From the NCBI GenBank assembly GCA_900472175.1, contig UCHD01000004.1:464726-528725 (forward strand): a stretch of 64,000 nucleotides of DNA, written 5' to 3'. The notes beneath the pieces were generated by a model. The model was not told the origin of the DNA. It saw nothing but the letters and a program-made list of their open reading frames with translations, and made no database searches. Positions 8,802 through 17,560 of the stretch are shown here, piece by piece; position 1 is the first letter of the stretch; every line of letters begins with the position of its first letter. The position numbers were made by a program, and so were the translations under genes. The DNA comes from Hyphomicrobiales bacterium. Its GTDB lineage: Bacteria > Pseudomonadota > Alphaproteobacteria > Rhizobiales > Rhizobiaceae.

Positions 8802-10172
8802 ATGGAAACAAAAGCCAATTACGCCATCGTCGGATTCTTTACGGTCGCCGTCATTTTCGCGGCTTTCGGCTTTGTCTACTGGATGTCCCAATATGGCCGC
8901 AGCGGCGAAATGGCGGAACTTGTCATCAGCATTCCGGGTTCAGCCAATGGCTTGAGCGTCGGGTCCCCGGTGCGCTTCAACGGCATTCCCGTCGGTTCGG
9001 TACGCAGCCTCGCCATCAATTCCAACGATCCGCGCTATTCGGTTGCCGTAACCGAAGTGTCTGCCGATGCGCCGGTGTTGAAATCGACGACGGCGACCCT
9101 GGAGATCCAGGGGTTGACCGGCGCTGCCTATATCGAACTCAGCGGCGGCAACAAGGGTGAAGAGAATATCCTGCGCAAGGCACTGGACACCGGAACGTCC
9201 GCGCAGCTGACCGCCGATCAATCCAGCGTTACCAGTCTTCTGGCCACCGCCGACAAGATTCTGGACCGCGCCAACAACGCGATCGGCGATATCCAGGGGT
9301 TCGTCAAGGACGTGCGCGGCCCCTTGACCAATACGATTTCCAATGCCGACCGCTTCACCAAGTCGCTGGCCGACAATTCCGAAGGGATCGATCAGTTTCT
9401 GAAAAGCGTCAGCGCGCTGTCGACCTCGATCACGGCTGCGGCCGGCAAACTCGATTCGACGCTGACCGCAGCGGACATTCTGGTGAAGTCGGTCGATCCG
9501 AAGAAGATCGACCACATCGTCAGCAATGTCGAAAAGATGAGCAATGATCTGAGCGCCGCCTCCACGGGCGTTGCCGATACCATCGCCTCGTTCAAGAAGA
9601 CGGCCGAAACCTATGAACGCTTCGGTGAAAAGGCTACGGCTTCGCTGGATCGCGTCGATACGTTGATCGCCTCCATCGACCCGCAGAAGGTGACCGGCGT
9701 CGTCAATGACGTTTCGGCTGCCAGCGCCGATGCCCGCAAGGCGGTCGCCTCGGTTGCTGATTTCGCCGAGCGGATCAAGGGGCGCCAGAACGATATCGAC
9801 CAGACCATCACCGATGTCACCCAGATGGCCAGCAAGCTGAACGCGGCCTCAAGCCGTGTCGATGGGATTCTCGTCAAGCTCGACGGTTTCCTAGGTGATG
9901 CCGATGCGCCGTCCCTGTCGGCAGATGCCCGCGCGACACTCGAATCCTTCCGCAAGGTCGCCGATAATCTGAATGCCCAGATCGGCCCGATCGCCGAAAA
10001 CCTCAAGCGCTTCTCCGGCTCGGGCCTGCGCGACATCGAGGCGCTGGTCAGCGATACACGCCGGACGGTCAACACCCTCGACACGACGATCTCGACCTTC
10101 GACAAGGATCCGCAGCGGCTGTTGTTCGGCGGCGAGACGGTGAAGCAATATGACGGACGCACGCGCCGCTGA
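8802..10172 (+). CDS. MlaD-family MCE-domain lipid-transport protein
   Basis: 456 residues. A single N-terminal membrane helix (about residues 7-27, YAIVGFFTVAVIFAAFGFVYW) anchors the protein in the inner membrane. An MCE domain follows at ~38-115 (GLSVGSPVRFNGIPVGSVRSL, LEIQGLTGAAYIEL). The remaining ~340 residues are polar and strongly helical, with repeated AD/TL/VDTL segments, and probably form a long periplasmic helical barrel as in extended MCE proteins. Third gene of the Mla unit, 87 bp after the ATPase gene. Confidence 0.9.
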   Translation: METKANYAIVGFFTVAVIFAAFGFVYWMSQYGRSGEMAELVISIPGSANGLSVGSPVRFNGIPVGSVRSLAINSNDPRYSVAVTEVSADAPVLKSTTATLEIQGLTGAAYIELSGGNKGEENILRKALDTGTSAQLTADQSSVTSLLATADKILDRANNAIGDIQGFVKDVRGPLTNTISNADRFTKSLADNSEGIDQFLKSVSALSTSITAAAGKLDSTLTAADILVKSVDPKKIDHIVSNVEKMSNDLSAASTGVADTIASFKKTAETYERFGEKATASLDRVDTLIASIDPQKVTGVVNDVSAASADARKAVASVADFAERIKGRQNDIDQTITDVTQMASKLNAASSRVDGILVKLDGFLGDADAPSLSADARATLESFRKVADNLNAQIGPIAENLKRFSGSGLRDIEALVSDTRRTVNTLDTTISTFDKDPQRLLFGGETVKQYDGRTRR

Positions 10173-10385
10173 ACCAAAGTGTGCCGTGCGGCTATCCGGG
10201 GCCGGATTTGCCGCTGCTGATACTGACGAATCGGGTATTGCTTCCCCAAGCGTGATGTTTGCGTGGCAAGGCTGCAAGCCTTGGCGGTTTTTTGCCGTAT
10301 CTACGCTGGCATGACTGCTTTTTTGGCTTGTTTTGACCGGGTCAGCCTCTACGTTGCTGCTGATTGGCGAAGGATAGTGTTTGAA

Positions 10386-11000
10386 ATGAATTTTCCCGGT
10401 GTGTTGTTTGGTCGAAAGGCAGGTTTGATCCGGGCCTGTTCTGCATTCCTTCTCGCCGCCGCGCTGTCCGCCTGCGCCGGCAAGGCCAACAACGACACCT
10501 ATAGCCTGTCCTCTTCGCCCGTTATCGAAGGCCCGTCTTCGAGCCGCAAGCAGATCCTCGTTCCTGAGCCAACCGCGCTGAAGGCGCTGGACAGCGATCA
10601 GGTGGTGATCCGGCTGTCGGGGTCGGAAATCCAGTATCTCGCCAAATCGCAGTGGAGCGACCGTCTGCCGAAGATGGTGCAGGCAAAGCTTGTCCAGGCT
10701 TTCGAGAACACTGGCAAGATCGGTGGCGTCGGCAAGCCGGGCGAGGGGCTTGCCATCGACTACCAGGTGATCACCGAAATCCGGTCTTTCGAAATATCGA
10801 CAGCAGGTGCGGATACCGCTGTTGTCGAGATTTTCGCCAAAATCCTCAACGACCGCAACGGCACCGTCGGCGCGCAGAAGGCGTTCCGCGTGACTGTTCC
10901 CGTTCGCGGTAGCGGAGCGCCGGCATTTGTCGCTGCCCTCGATGGCGCGTTTGCCCAGGTTGCCGGTGAAATCGTCGGCTGGACGCTGAAGGCGATCTGA
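10386..11000 (+). CDS. ABC-type transport auxiliary lipoprotein (PqiC/LptE-like, DUF330 group)
   Basis: 204 residues from the ATG at 10386; the open frame extends further up but without a signal sequence. The N-terminus is a lipoprotein signal, with a hydrophobic run ending LAAALSAC and Cys as the lipidation site. The mature part shows the auxiliary-lipoprotein pattern: SEIQYLAKSQWSDRLPKMVQ, then DYQVITEIRSFEI. Such lipoproteins accompany MCE systems with STAS-permease fusions, probably as the outer-membrane-facing partner. It closes the Mla operon; the gene ends directly against the stop of the convergent BON gene (no spacer). Confidence 0.85.
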   Translation: MNFPGVLFGRKAGLIRACSAFLLAAALSACAGKANNDTYSLSSSPVIEGPSSSRKQILVPEPTALKALDSDQVVIRLSGSEIQYLAKSQWSDRLPKMVQAKLVQAFENTGKIGGVGKPGEGLAIDYQVITEIRSFEISTAGADTAVVEIFAKILNDRNGTVGAQKAFRVTVPVRGSGAPAFVAALDGAFAQVAGEIVGWTLKAI

Positions 11001-11264
11001 TCAGGCAATCGCGATCCGGTTGACGATTTCGGCCACGCCTTCGACCGTTCGTGCTGCTTCTTCCGCCCGCTCGGCCTCTTCGGTGCTGGCGACAGCGCCG
11101 CTGAGCACGATCGTATTTCCTTTCGAGACCACTACTACATCCGAGGCATCCAGCCCGTCGACCGTGGCCAGGCAATTGGCGACCCTCGTTTCGAGGTCTG
11201 CCTGATCCGGACCGGCAAGCCCTTCGGGTGGCTGTCCGTAGAATGTGCGCTCCTTGAAGACCAT
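11001..11264 (-). CDS. BON-domain protein
   Basis: 87 residues from the ATG at 11264, which has AGGAG eight bases upstream. A BON fold spans residues ~25-85: an LETRVANCLATVDGLDAS helix, strand VVVVSKGNTIVLSGAV, and helix EEAERAEEAARTVEGV followed by VNRIAI. BON domains bind phospholipid or sit in the periplasm, but no signal peptide is visible here, so the location is unclear. Convergent with the auxiliary lipoprotein gene and divergent from the small secreted protein gene. Confidence 0.75.
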   Translation of the reverse strand: MVFKERTFYGQPPEGLAGPDQADLETRVANCLATVDGLDASDVVVVSKGNTIVLSGAVASTEEAERAEEAARTVEGVAEIVNRIAIA

Positions 11265-11418
11265 GACTGCGTTCTCCTGTTCGTCTGTGCCCACAACGCG
11301 GCGGAAACGCTTTTGTTCAGGCCTGTTCCATTCGAAACAGCGCAGATAAGCGGCGCGTGAGAATGTTGGGTCACTGGATGAGACGAACTCATCAGGAACC
11401 AACAGAGGAGAGACCATC

Positions 11419-11667
11419 ATGCGCAAGCTCATCATTTCCGCCGCCGTCGCAGCCCTCGCCGCCGTCTCGTTTGCGGCACCGTCGCAGGCCGGTGGTCATC
11501 ACGGCCATCACCACGGCGGTTTTTCCATCGGCTTCTACAACACCGGCTACTATGGGGACGGCTATTACGGCGGCGGTTATTACGAACCGTCCTGCTACAT
11601 CAAGAAGGTGAAGCGCTGGGACAAGTGGGGCAACCTGCATATCCGCCGCATCAAGATCTGCGAATGA
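11419..11667 (+). CDS. Small secreted Gly/His/Tyr-rich protein
   Basis: 82 residues with a clear Sec signal peptide (MRKLIISAAVAALAAVSFAA, cleavage near PSQA-GG). GAGGAGA precedes the ATG. The mature ~57 residues begin with a histidine cluster (GGHHGHHHGG), continue with a Gly-Tyr repeat (YYGDGYYGGGYYEP), and end in a basic segment with two cysteines (SCYIKKVKRWDKWGNLHIRRIKIC). The His cluster could bind metal and the two cysteines could form a disulfide; both are inference. Small proteins of this type are common in Rhizobiaceae but have no assigned function. Confidence 0.7.
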   Translation: MRKLIISAAVAALAAVSFAAPSQAGGHHGHHHGGFSIGFYNTGYYGDGYYGGGYYEPSCYIKKVKRWDKWGNLHIRRIKICE

Positions 11668-11684
11668 CACCCACACAGCAGGCA

Positions 11685-11714
11685 CAAAAAATCCGGCCGT
11701 TTACGCGGCCGGAT
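11685..11714 (-). terminator. Intrinsic terminator of hemF
   Basis: ATCCGGCCG (11691-11699) pairs with CGGCCGGAT (11706-11714). On the minus strand the stem is followed by a T-run (A-run on the plus strand at 11686-11691). It lies 25 bp past the hemF stop; the same hairpin may also slow transcripts from the small secreted protein gene. Confidence 0.8.
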
Positions 11715-11739
11715 CTTTGTTCGTGCAGGGATATTGCTC

Positions 11740-12651
11740 TCAGGGCCAGCGGACTACGGGCGGCAGAGACGACAGGATCGAATCAACGTTTCCGCCGGTT
11801 TTCAGGCCAAAGATCGTGCCGCGGTCATACAGCAGGTTGAATTCGACATAGCGGCCGCGGCGGACCAGCTGTTCATCGCGGTCTTCCTCGGTCCAGGGCT
11901 TGTTGAAATTGGCGCGCACGATCTTTGGATAGATCAGGCTGAAGGCCTTTCCGACGTCCTGGGTGAAGGCCAAGTCGGCCTCCCAGCCGCCTTTCTCTTC
12001 ATCCGAGTGCAGCCAGTCATAAAAGATACCGCCGGTGCCGCGTGGTTCGTTGCGGTGCTTCAGGAAGAAATACTCGTCGCACCACTGTTTGAAGCGGGCG
12101 TGGTCGGCAACCGGGTGCCGCTTGCAGGCGATCTCCATGCCCTTGTGGAACAGCTGCGTGTCCGGATCCGTCTGGGTCCGGCGGCTATCAAGCACGGGCG
12201 TAAGATCTGCGCCGCCGCCGAACCAGTGGCTGGTGGTGACGACCATACGCGTGTTCATATGCACGGCCGGAACGTTCGGATTGACCGGGTGAGCGATCAG
12301 CGAGATGCCGGACGCCCAGAAGGTGGGGTCCTGTTCGGCGCCGGGAATCTGGCTGCGGAATTCCGGCGAGAACTCGCCGTAGACTGTCGATGTATGGACG
12401 CCGACCTTTTCGAAGACGCGACCTTCCATCATCGACATGCGGCCGCCGCCGCCAGCACCCTGGTCGCGCACCCAGTCCTTGCCGGTAAAACGGCCTGGCT
12501 CGCGATCGGAGAGCGGGCCGGTCAACTCGTCCTCGATGGTCTCGAACGCGGTGCAGATGGTATCGCGCAAGGATTGGAACCAAGCGGTGGCTCTGGCCTT
12601 CTTGTCTTCGATATCCGCGGGCAATCCCTGCGGCAGGTTGGGTCGTTCCAT
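11740..12651 (-). CDS. hemF: Oxygen-dependent coproporphyrinogen-III oxidase
   Basis: 303 residues from the ATG at 12651 (AGGA upstream); upstream in-frame residues do not fit the family. It converts coproporphyrinogen III to protoporphyrinogen IX in haem synthesis, using O2. Family motifs are present: [69 protein letters not shown], and [16 protein letters not shown] near the end. The length is normal for HemF. Encoded alone, convergent with the secreted protein gene and divergent from a small hypothetical gene. Confidence 0.96.
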   Translation of the reverse strand: MERPNLPQGLPADIEDKKARATAWFQSLRDTICTAFETIEDELTGPLSDREPGRFTGKDWVRDQGAGGGGRMSMMEGRVFEKVGVHTSTVYGEFSPEFRSQIPGAEQDPTFWASGISLIAHPVNPNVPAVHMNTRMVVTTSHWFGGGADLTPVLDSRRTQTDPDTQLFHKGMEIACKRHPVADHARFKQWCDEYFFLKHRNEPRGTGGIFYDWLHSDEEKGGWEADLAFTQDVGKAFSLIYPKIVRANFNKPWTEEDRDEQLVRRGRYVEFNLLYDRGTIFGLKTGGNVDSILSSLPPVVRWP

Positions 12652-12860
12652 GAAAGTAATCCTGTTTGGCGGAGCCTGAAGCGGCAAAGAGCGCGCCGAT
12701 TCGTATATTGGCCGACAGTTCATATTTTTGCCACGGCTGCAACGGTGCAGATATCAACGGGGCAGCCTGCCGCAGATCGCCATGCTGTGATTCCGACTCG
12801 CAAAAGCAGGAATATCTCCCTATCTTGAACATAGAGGCTCGACTGGTGAAAGGTGAGCTC

Positions 12861-13121
12861 ATGGCAAGAATTCCGGCGGGGCCGCCGCTCGGCGGCCTGA
12901 AACGTCAGATCGATCGGCACCGCAGCGGCAATCCGCGCGGAAATGACGGGCTGTTTGTCCGCGAGACATTCAGGCTCGATCGCACCGATGCGCGCCAGAA
13001 GGCGCAGGAATGGTTCGATGCCTGGCCGAAGGCCGCCTATTGGACTGAAGTGGAGAGCTGGCGCCAGCTCGATGGCGGCCAGATCGAATTCACCATGCGG
13101 CGTTTGCCGAGTGCCGATTGA
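12861..13121 (+). CDS. Conserved hypothetical protein, 86 residues
   Basis: The start at 12861 follows AGGTGAG. The protein is basic and rich in Arg, Gln and Trp, with no signal peptide or membrane helix. Recognisable segments are PPLGGLKRQIDRHRSGNPRG near the N-terminus and QKAQEWFDAWPKAAYWTEVESW in the middle. It lies divergent from hemF and runs tail-to-tail with soxR (4-bp gap). I do not recognise a function; the layout looks like a real gene because the frame is closed by a good ribosome site and composition matches the neighbours. Confidence 0.6.
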   Translation: MARIPAGPPLGGLKRQIDRHRSGNPRGNDGLFVRETFRLDRTDARQKAQEWFDAWPKAAYWTEVESWRQLDGGQIEFTMRRLPSAD

Positions 13122-13125
13122 CGTC

Positions 13126-13638
13126 TCAGTCTGGTGATCCCTTGATGCAGGCGGCCGCTTCGTCCTGCTCCTCACCCGCATGCTCGATCAGATAGGCGCC
13201 AGTGCCTTTTTCAGACAGTTCGTCATAGGGATTGCGCAGCGGACAGTCGCGCATCGACAGGCAGCCGCAACCGATGCAGGACGTCAGCTGGTCGCGCAAA
13301 GCGGTGAGTTTGGCGATGCGCTCGTTCAGATCGGCCTTCCAATGCGCCGACAGATGCTCCCAGTCGCTCGCCAGCAATTGCCGGTCATTCGTCAGGGCGG
13401 AAAGCTCCTTTTGAATGTCTGCCAGCGGAATACCTGTACGTTGGGCGATCTTGATGACGGCGATACGGCGCAAGACGCTGCGGGGGTAGCGGCGCTGGTT
13501 GCCCCGGCTGCGCATGCTCTGGATCAAACCCTTTGCCTCATAGAAATGCAGCGTCGAAACGGCGACGCCGCTGCGCGTGGCGACCTCTCCCACCGTCAGT
13601 TCGCGGCGCGGCAGATCGGTACGATTTTTTTCCGGCAT
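13126..13638 (-). CDS. soxR: Redox-sensitive MerR-family activator SoxR
   Basis: 170 residues from the ATG at 13638. A MerR helix-turn-helix occupies residues ~13-80 ([21 protein letters not shown]), followed by a dimerisation helix and the [2Fe-2S] ligand set C121, C124, C126, C132 in [12 protein letters not shown], matching SoxR spacing exactly. Oxidation of the cluster by redox-active compounds makes SoxR an activator. The gene is divergent from an FMN reductase gene, and the gap holds a SoxR-type operator at 13648-13665. One arm of that operator supplies the GAGG in front of the soxR ATG, so binding would also cover its own ribosome-site DNA. Confidence 0.95.
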   Translation of the reverse strand: MPEKNRTDLPRRELTVGEVATRSGVAVSTLHFYEAKGLIQSMRSRGNQRRYPRSVLRRIAVIKIAQRTGIPLADIQKELSALTNDRQLLASDWEHLSAHWKADLNERIAKLTALRDQLTSCIGCGCLSMRDCPLRNPYDELSEKGTGAYLIEHAGEEQDEAAACIKGSPD

Positions 13639-13643
13639 GTCTA

Positions 13644-13674
13644 TTGACCTCAACTTTAGTTGAGGTTCTATACC
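13644..13674 (+). promoter_or_regulatory. SoxR-type promoter/operator driving the FMN reductase gene
   Basis: CCTCAACTTTAGTTGAGG (13648-13665) is a dyad with perfect seven-base arms, close to the known enterobacterial SoxR box. It sits between a -35 TTGACC (13644-13649) and a -10 TATACC (13669-13674). The spacer is 19 bp, the over-long spacing expected for MerR-family promoters. The promoter points to the gene at 13713, leaving a leader of about 30 nt. Binding is inferred from sequence and the adjacent soxR gene. Confidence 0.88.
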
Positions 13675-13712
13675 ATGAGCTCCATCGCATCTACAACGGA
13701 GCTTTCGCAGCC

Positions 13713-14282
13713 ATGAACGAGAAAATGACCATCGCCGTCGTCTATGGCAGTGCACGGCAAGGCCGCTTCTGCGACACGGTCGTCAATTGGGCCTTGACGG
13801 AATTGTGGGCCGAAAGCGGCTTTCGCATCACGCTCATCGATCCTCTTGAGCTTAAGGGAACGGCTGGGGATGCGACGTTGAACGCCGAAGCGCTTGAGGA
13901 GAAGATCGCCGAGGCCGATGCGTTCATCGTCGTTACGCCGGAATACAATCACGGCTATCCGGCTCCGCTCAAGGAGTTGATCGACAGTTGTTATGAGCCT
14001 TGGCACGCAAAGCCGGTCGGTTTCATTTCCTATGGCGGCGTCTCGGGCGGATTGCGGGCCGTCGAGCAGTTGCGCCAGGTGTTTGCCGAATTGCATACGG
14101 TCACCATCCGCGACACCGTCAGTTTTTCCAATGTTTGGGCGCAGTTTGATACCGCCGGCAATCCCTTCAAGGCGGCGGAAGCCAAGGCAGGACTGATGGT
14201 TATGCTGCGGCGGCTGAAATGGTGGGCGAGGGCGCTGAAGACTGCCCGGGCCGAAAACGCCTATAGCGGGATTGCTGCATGA
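13713..14282 (+). CDS. NADPH-dependent FMN reductase, SoxR-linked
   Basis: 189 residues from the ATG at 13713. Flavodoxin-like fold of the NADPH-dependent FMN reductase family: phosphate-binding loop [15 protein letters not shown] near the N-terminus, flavin loop [17 protein letters not shown], and [16 protein letters not shown]. Probably a cytoplasmic quinone or flavin reductase that detoxifies redox-cycling compounds. The SoxR promoter immediately upstream supports that role: in many non-enteric bacteria SoxR directly controls small oxidoreductase genes rather than soxS. Convergent with trmL, 16 bp apart. Confidence 0.88.
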   Translation: MNEKMTIAVVYGSARQGRFCDTVVNWALTELWAESGFRITLIDPLELKGTAGDATLNAEALEEKIAEADAFIVVTPEYNHGYPAPLKELIDSCYEPWHAKPVGFISYGGVSGGLRAVEQLRQVFAELHTVTIRDTVSFSNVWAQFDTAGNPFKAAEAKAGLMVMLRRLKWWARALKTARAENAYSGIAA

Positions 14283-14298
14283 GGTTGGCCGGCGGGTC

Positions 14299-14763
14299 TC
14301 AGCCGTTGACCTGCCGGATCGCCTCGCCGACGATCATCGCCACCGACATCGCAACGTTCAGCGAGCGCTGGCCTTCGACCATCGGCACGATGATCCGTCC
14401 GTCGGCCTTATCGTGGACGTGATCCGGCACGCCGGCGCTTTCGCGGCCGAAAAGCAGGGTATCGTTCGGCTGGAACGCAAAGCGGGTGTAGTGCTCGGCG
14501 GCCTTGGTGGAGGCGAGCACCAATCGACGGCCCTGCGCGAGCCTCTCAGCTTCGAACCGCTCCCAGTTGACGTGGCGTGTCAGCGTCACTGCGGCGATAT
14601 AGTCCATGCCGGCGCGCTTGAGGTTCTTGTCCGAGAGATCAAAGCCCGCGGGCTCGATGATATCGACGGCTAGTCCCAGGCATGCGGCAAGGCGCAGGAT
14701 CGTCCCGGTATTGCCGGGAATATCGGGTTGGTAAAGGGCGATGCGGAGCGAATGTGGCGACAT
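14299..14763 (-). CDS. trmL: tRNA (cytidine(34)-2'-O)-methyltransferase TrmL
   Basis: 154 residues from the ATG at 14763 (MSPHSLRIALYQPDIPGNTG); an ATG nine codons upstream (14790) is possible, and neither start has a strong ribosome site. SPOUT-class methyltransferase: PDIPGNTGTILRLAACL at the start, FGRESAGVP knot region, and IVPMVEGQRSLNVAMSVAM at the C-terminus that forms the AdoMet-binding trefoil knot. It 2'-O-methylates the wobble base of tRNA-Leu isoacceptors. Length is usual for TrmL, and it lacks the C-terminal extension of the TrmJ-family protein encoded at 59281. Confidence 0.9.
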   Translation of the reverse strand: MSPHSLRIALYQPDIPGNTGTILRLAACLGLAVDIIEPAGFDLSDKNLKRAGMDYIAAVTLTRHVNWERFEAERLAQGRRLVLASTKAAEHYTRFAFQPNDTLLFGRESAGVPDHVHDKADGRIIVPMVEGQRSLNVAMSVAMIVGEAIRQVNG

Positions 14764-14849
14764 ATCAACAAGTCTTATGGGGTTCATCAATGGCCGTAAT
14801 CAATCTGTGCCGTAATGGCAACAGAATCCTGATTGAGACAAAAATGATG

Positions 14850-14876
14850 AAAAAAACGCCAGCGGTAATCTGGCGT
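14850..14876 (-). terminator. Minus-strand intrinsic terminator upstream of trmL
   Basis: ACGCCAG (14856-14862) pairs with CTGGCGT (14870-14876); on the minus strand the stem is followed directly by seven T residues. It lies about 90 bp upstream of the trmL start and points into it, so it would end a short minus-strand RNA or act as an attenuator, not end an annotated gene. Confidence 0.6.
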
Positions 14877-14935
14877 GGATGCGCAAATCACTCTATGTCT
14901 TGCTGCATCTGCAACGCGAACCATAGGAGGCTTAC

Positions 14936-14992
14936 ATGGATATTCGAATGACCAACAGCTTCCAGGCTGTGCCTCCAGTCCTCCTGGACTGA
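14936..14992 (+). CDS. Possible 18-codon leader peptide upstream of ABC transporter gene
   Basis: The frame encodes MDIRMTNSFQAVPPVLLD and stops at TGA. Its ribosome site is AGGAGG (14924-14929), six bases before the ATG, one of the best in the window. The 3' part forms two small hairpins: ACAGC/GCTGT (14955-14970) and CAGTCC/GGACTG (14976-14991). CCTCCT at 14980-14985 is exactly complementary to the AGGAGG, so the RNA could hide its own ribosome site. A Pro-Pro pair lies near the end, a possible stall point. It could be a regulatory leader for the ABC gene at 15157; it could also be chance. Confidence 0.4.
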   Translation: MDIRMTNSFQAVPPVLLD

Positions 14993-15156
14993 CCGGTTTC
15001 GCGCTTTTCTTTTTTTGGCACTATTGCGCACGACCGCCCGCTTTCCGGACGAACACGTCTCGTGTGCAAGATTGAGCTGTTTTCCGGTTTTTAATTTCTG
15101 ATCGATGAATGCGGGGCTTCCCGCCTTCCTTCACTGGATTCCTGAAGGAGCTTATA

Positions 15157-17022
<1,866 letters not shown>

Positions 17023-17041
17023 GCCGCCTTCGAACTTTCAC

Positions 17042-17482
17042 ATGGTATCTCCCGGAACGATCGGCGTGAGCGATATCGGTTTTGAATTTGACATCCTGAT
17101 CCAGGGTGAGCGAACGGAGGCTTTCGATGCCTTCGCCGCTGCCAATCCGGACTGGGGATGCCGCTACGGAAAGAACGGCGGGTTCCTCGCCGAACCGCCG
17201 CAACTGGCCACCGGCGAGCCGTGTGCGCGTACGTATGTGGCGCTGCATGTCGATGCCTATGCGGCGCAACTTTCGGCACTGCGGGCTCTCGGACATGGCC
17301 ACGCTATTCGCATCGCTGTGTATTTTGACAGTGCGACGGTGCCGCCCTTGTGCCTTGGCCTCAAACCCTCGACCATGGCGCTGGTTTCTGCGCTTGGCTA
17401 TGAAGTCGAATTTTGCCTTTATCCTTGTGCAGACCACGATGACGACGGAAAATCAGACCTCAATCCCACCTTGGGAACATGA
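17042..17482 (+). CDS. Hypothetical protein between two ABC exporter genes (possibly DUF4279-like)
   Basis: 146 residues from an ATG at 17042; the ribosome site is poor, and a GTG at 17067 is an alternative start. No signal peptide or membrane helix. The N-terminus VSDIGFEFDILIQGERTEAF reads like a beta strand plus helix, and the C-terminal part has IRIAVYFDSATVPPLCLG followed by VSALGYEVEFCLYPC, which vaguely resembles DUF4279-type proteins. Three or four cysteines are present. The gene sits in line between two ABC half-transporters, 19 bp after one and 78 bp before the other. I cannot assign a function. Confidence 0.55.
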   Translation: MVSPGTIGVSDIGFEFDILIQGERTEAFDAFAAANPDWGCRYGKNGGFLAEPPQLATGEPCARTYVALHVDAYAAQLSALRALGHGHAIRIAVYFDSATVPPLCLGLKPSTMALVSALGYEVEFCLYPCADHDDDGKSDLNPTLGT

Positions 17483-17560
17483 CGGATTTGTAATCGAAAT
17501 CACCGGCGTCTGCGGCCGATTAGCGATTGCCGTGAGCGTGAAACCGCCTATATCGGACAT

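Larger units (their letters stand above)
14764..15156. other. 393-bp gap with leader ORF and stem-loops ahead of the ABC transporter genes
   Basis: Holds a minus-strand terminator-like hairpin (14850-14876), an 18-codon reading frame with a strong ribosome site (14936-14992), and T-rich sequence at about 15005-15017. Apart from these I see no gene. The structure suggests post-transcriptional control of the downstream ABC gene or of trmL, but this is inference. Confidence 0.5.

Noticed and set aside
14976-15017. CAGTCC/GGACTG hairpin plus T-rich tract as an intrinsic terminator of the leader ORF
   Set aside because: The T-run begins more than ten bases after the stem, too far for a standard intrinsic terminator; kept only as part of the leader-structure idea.
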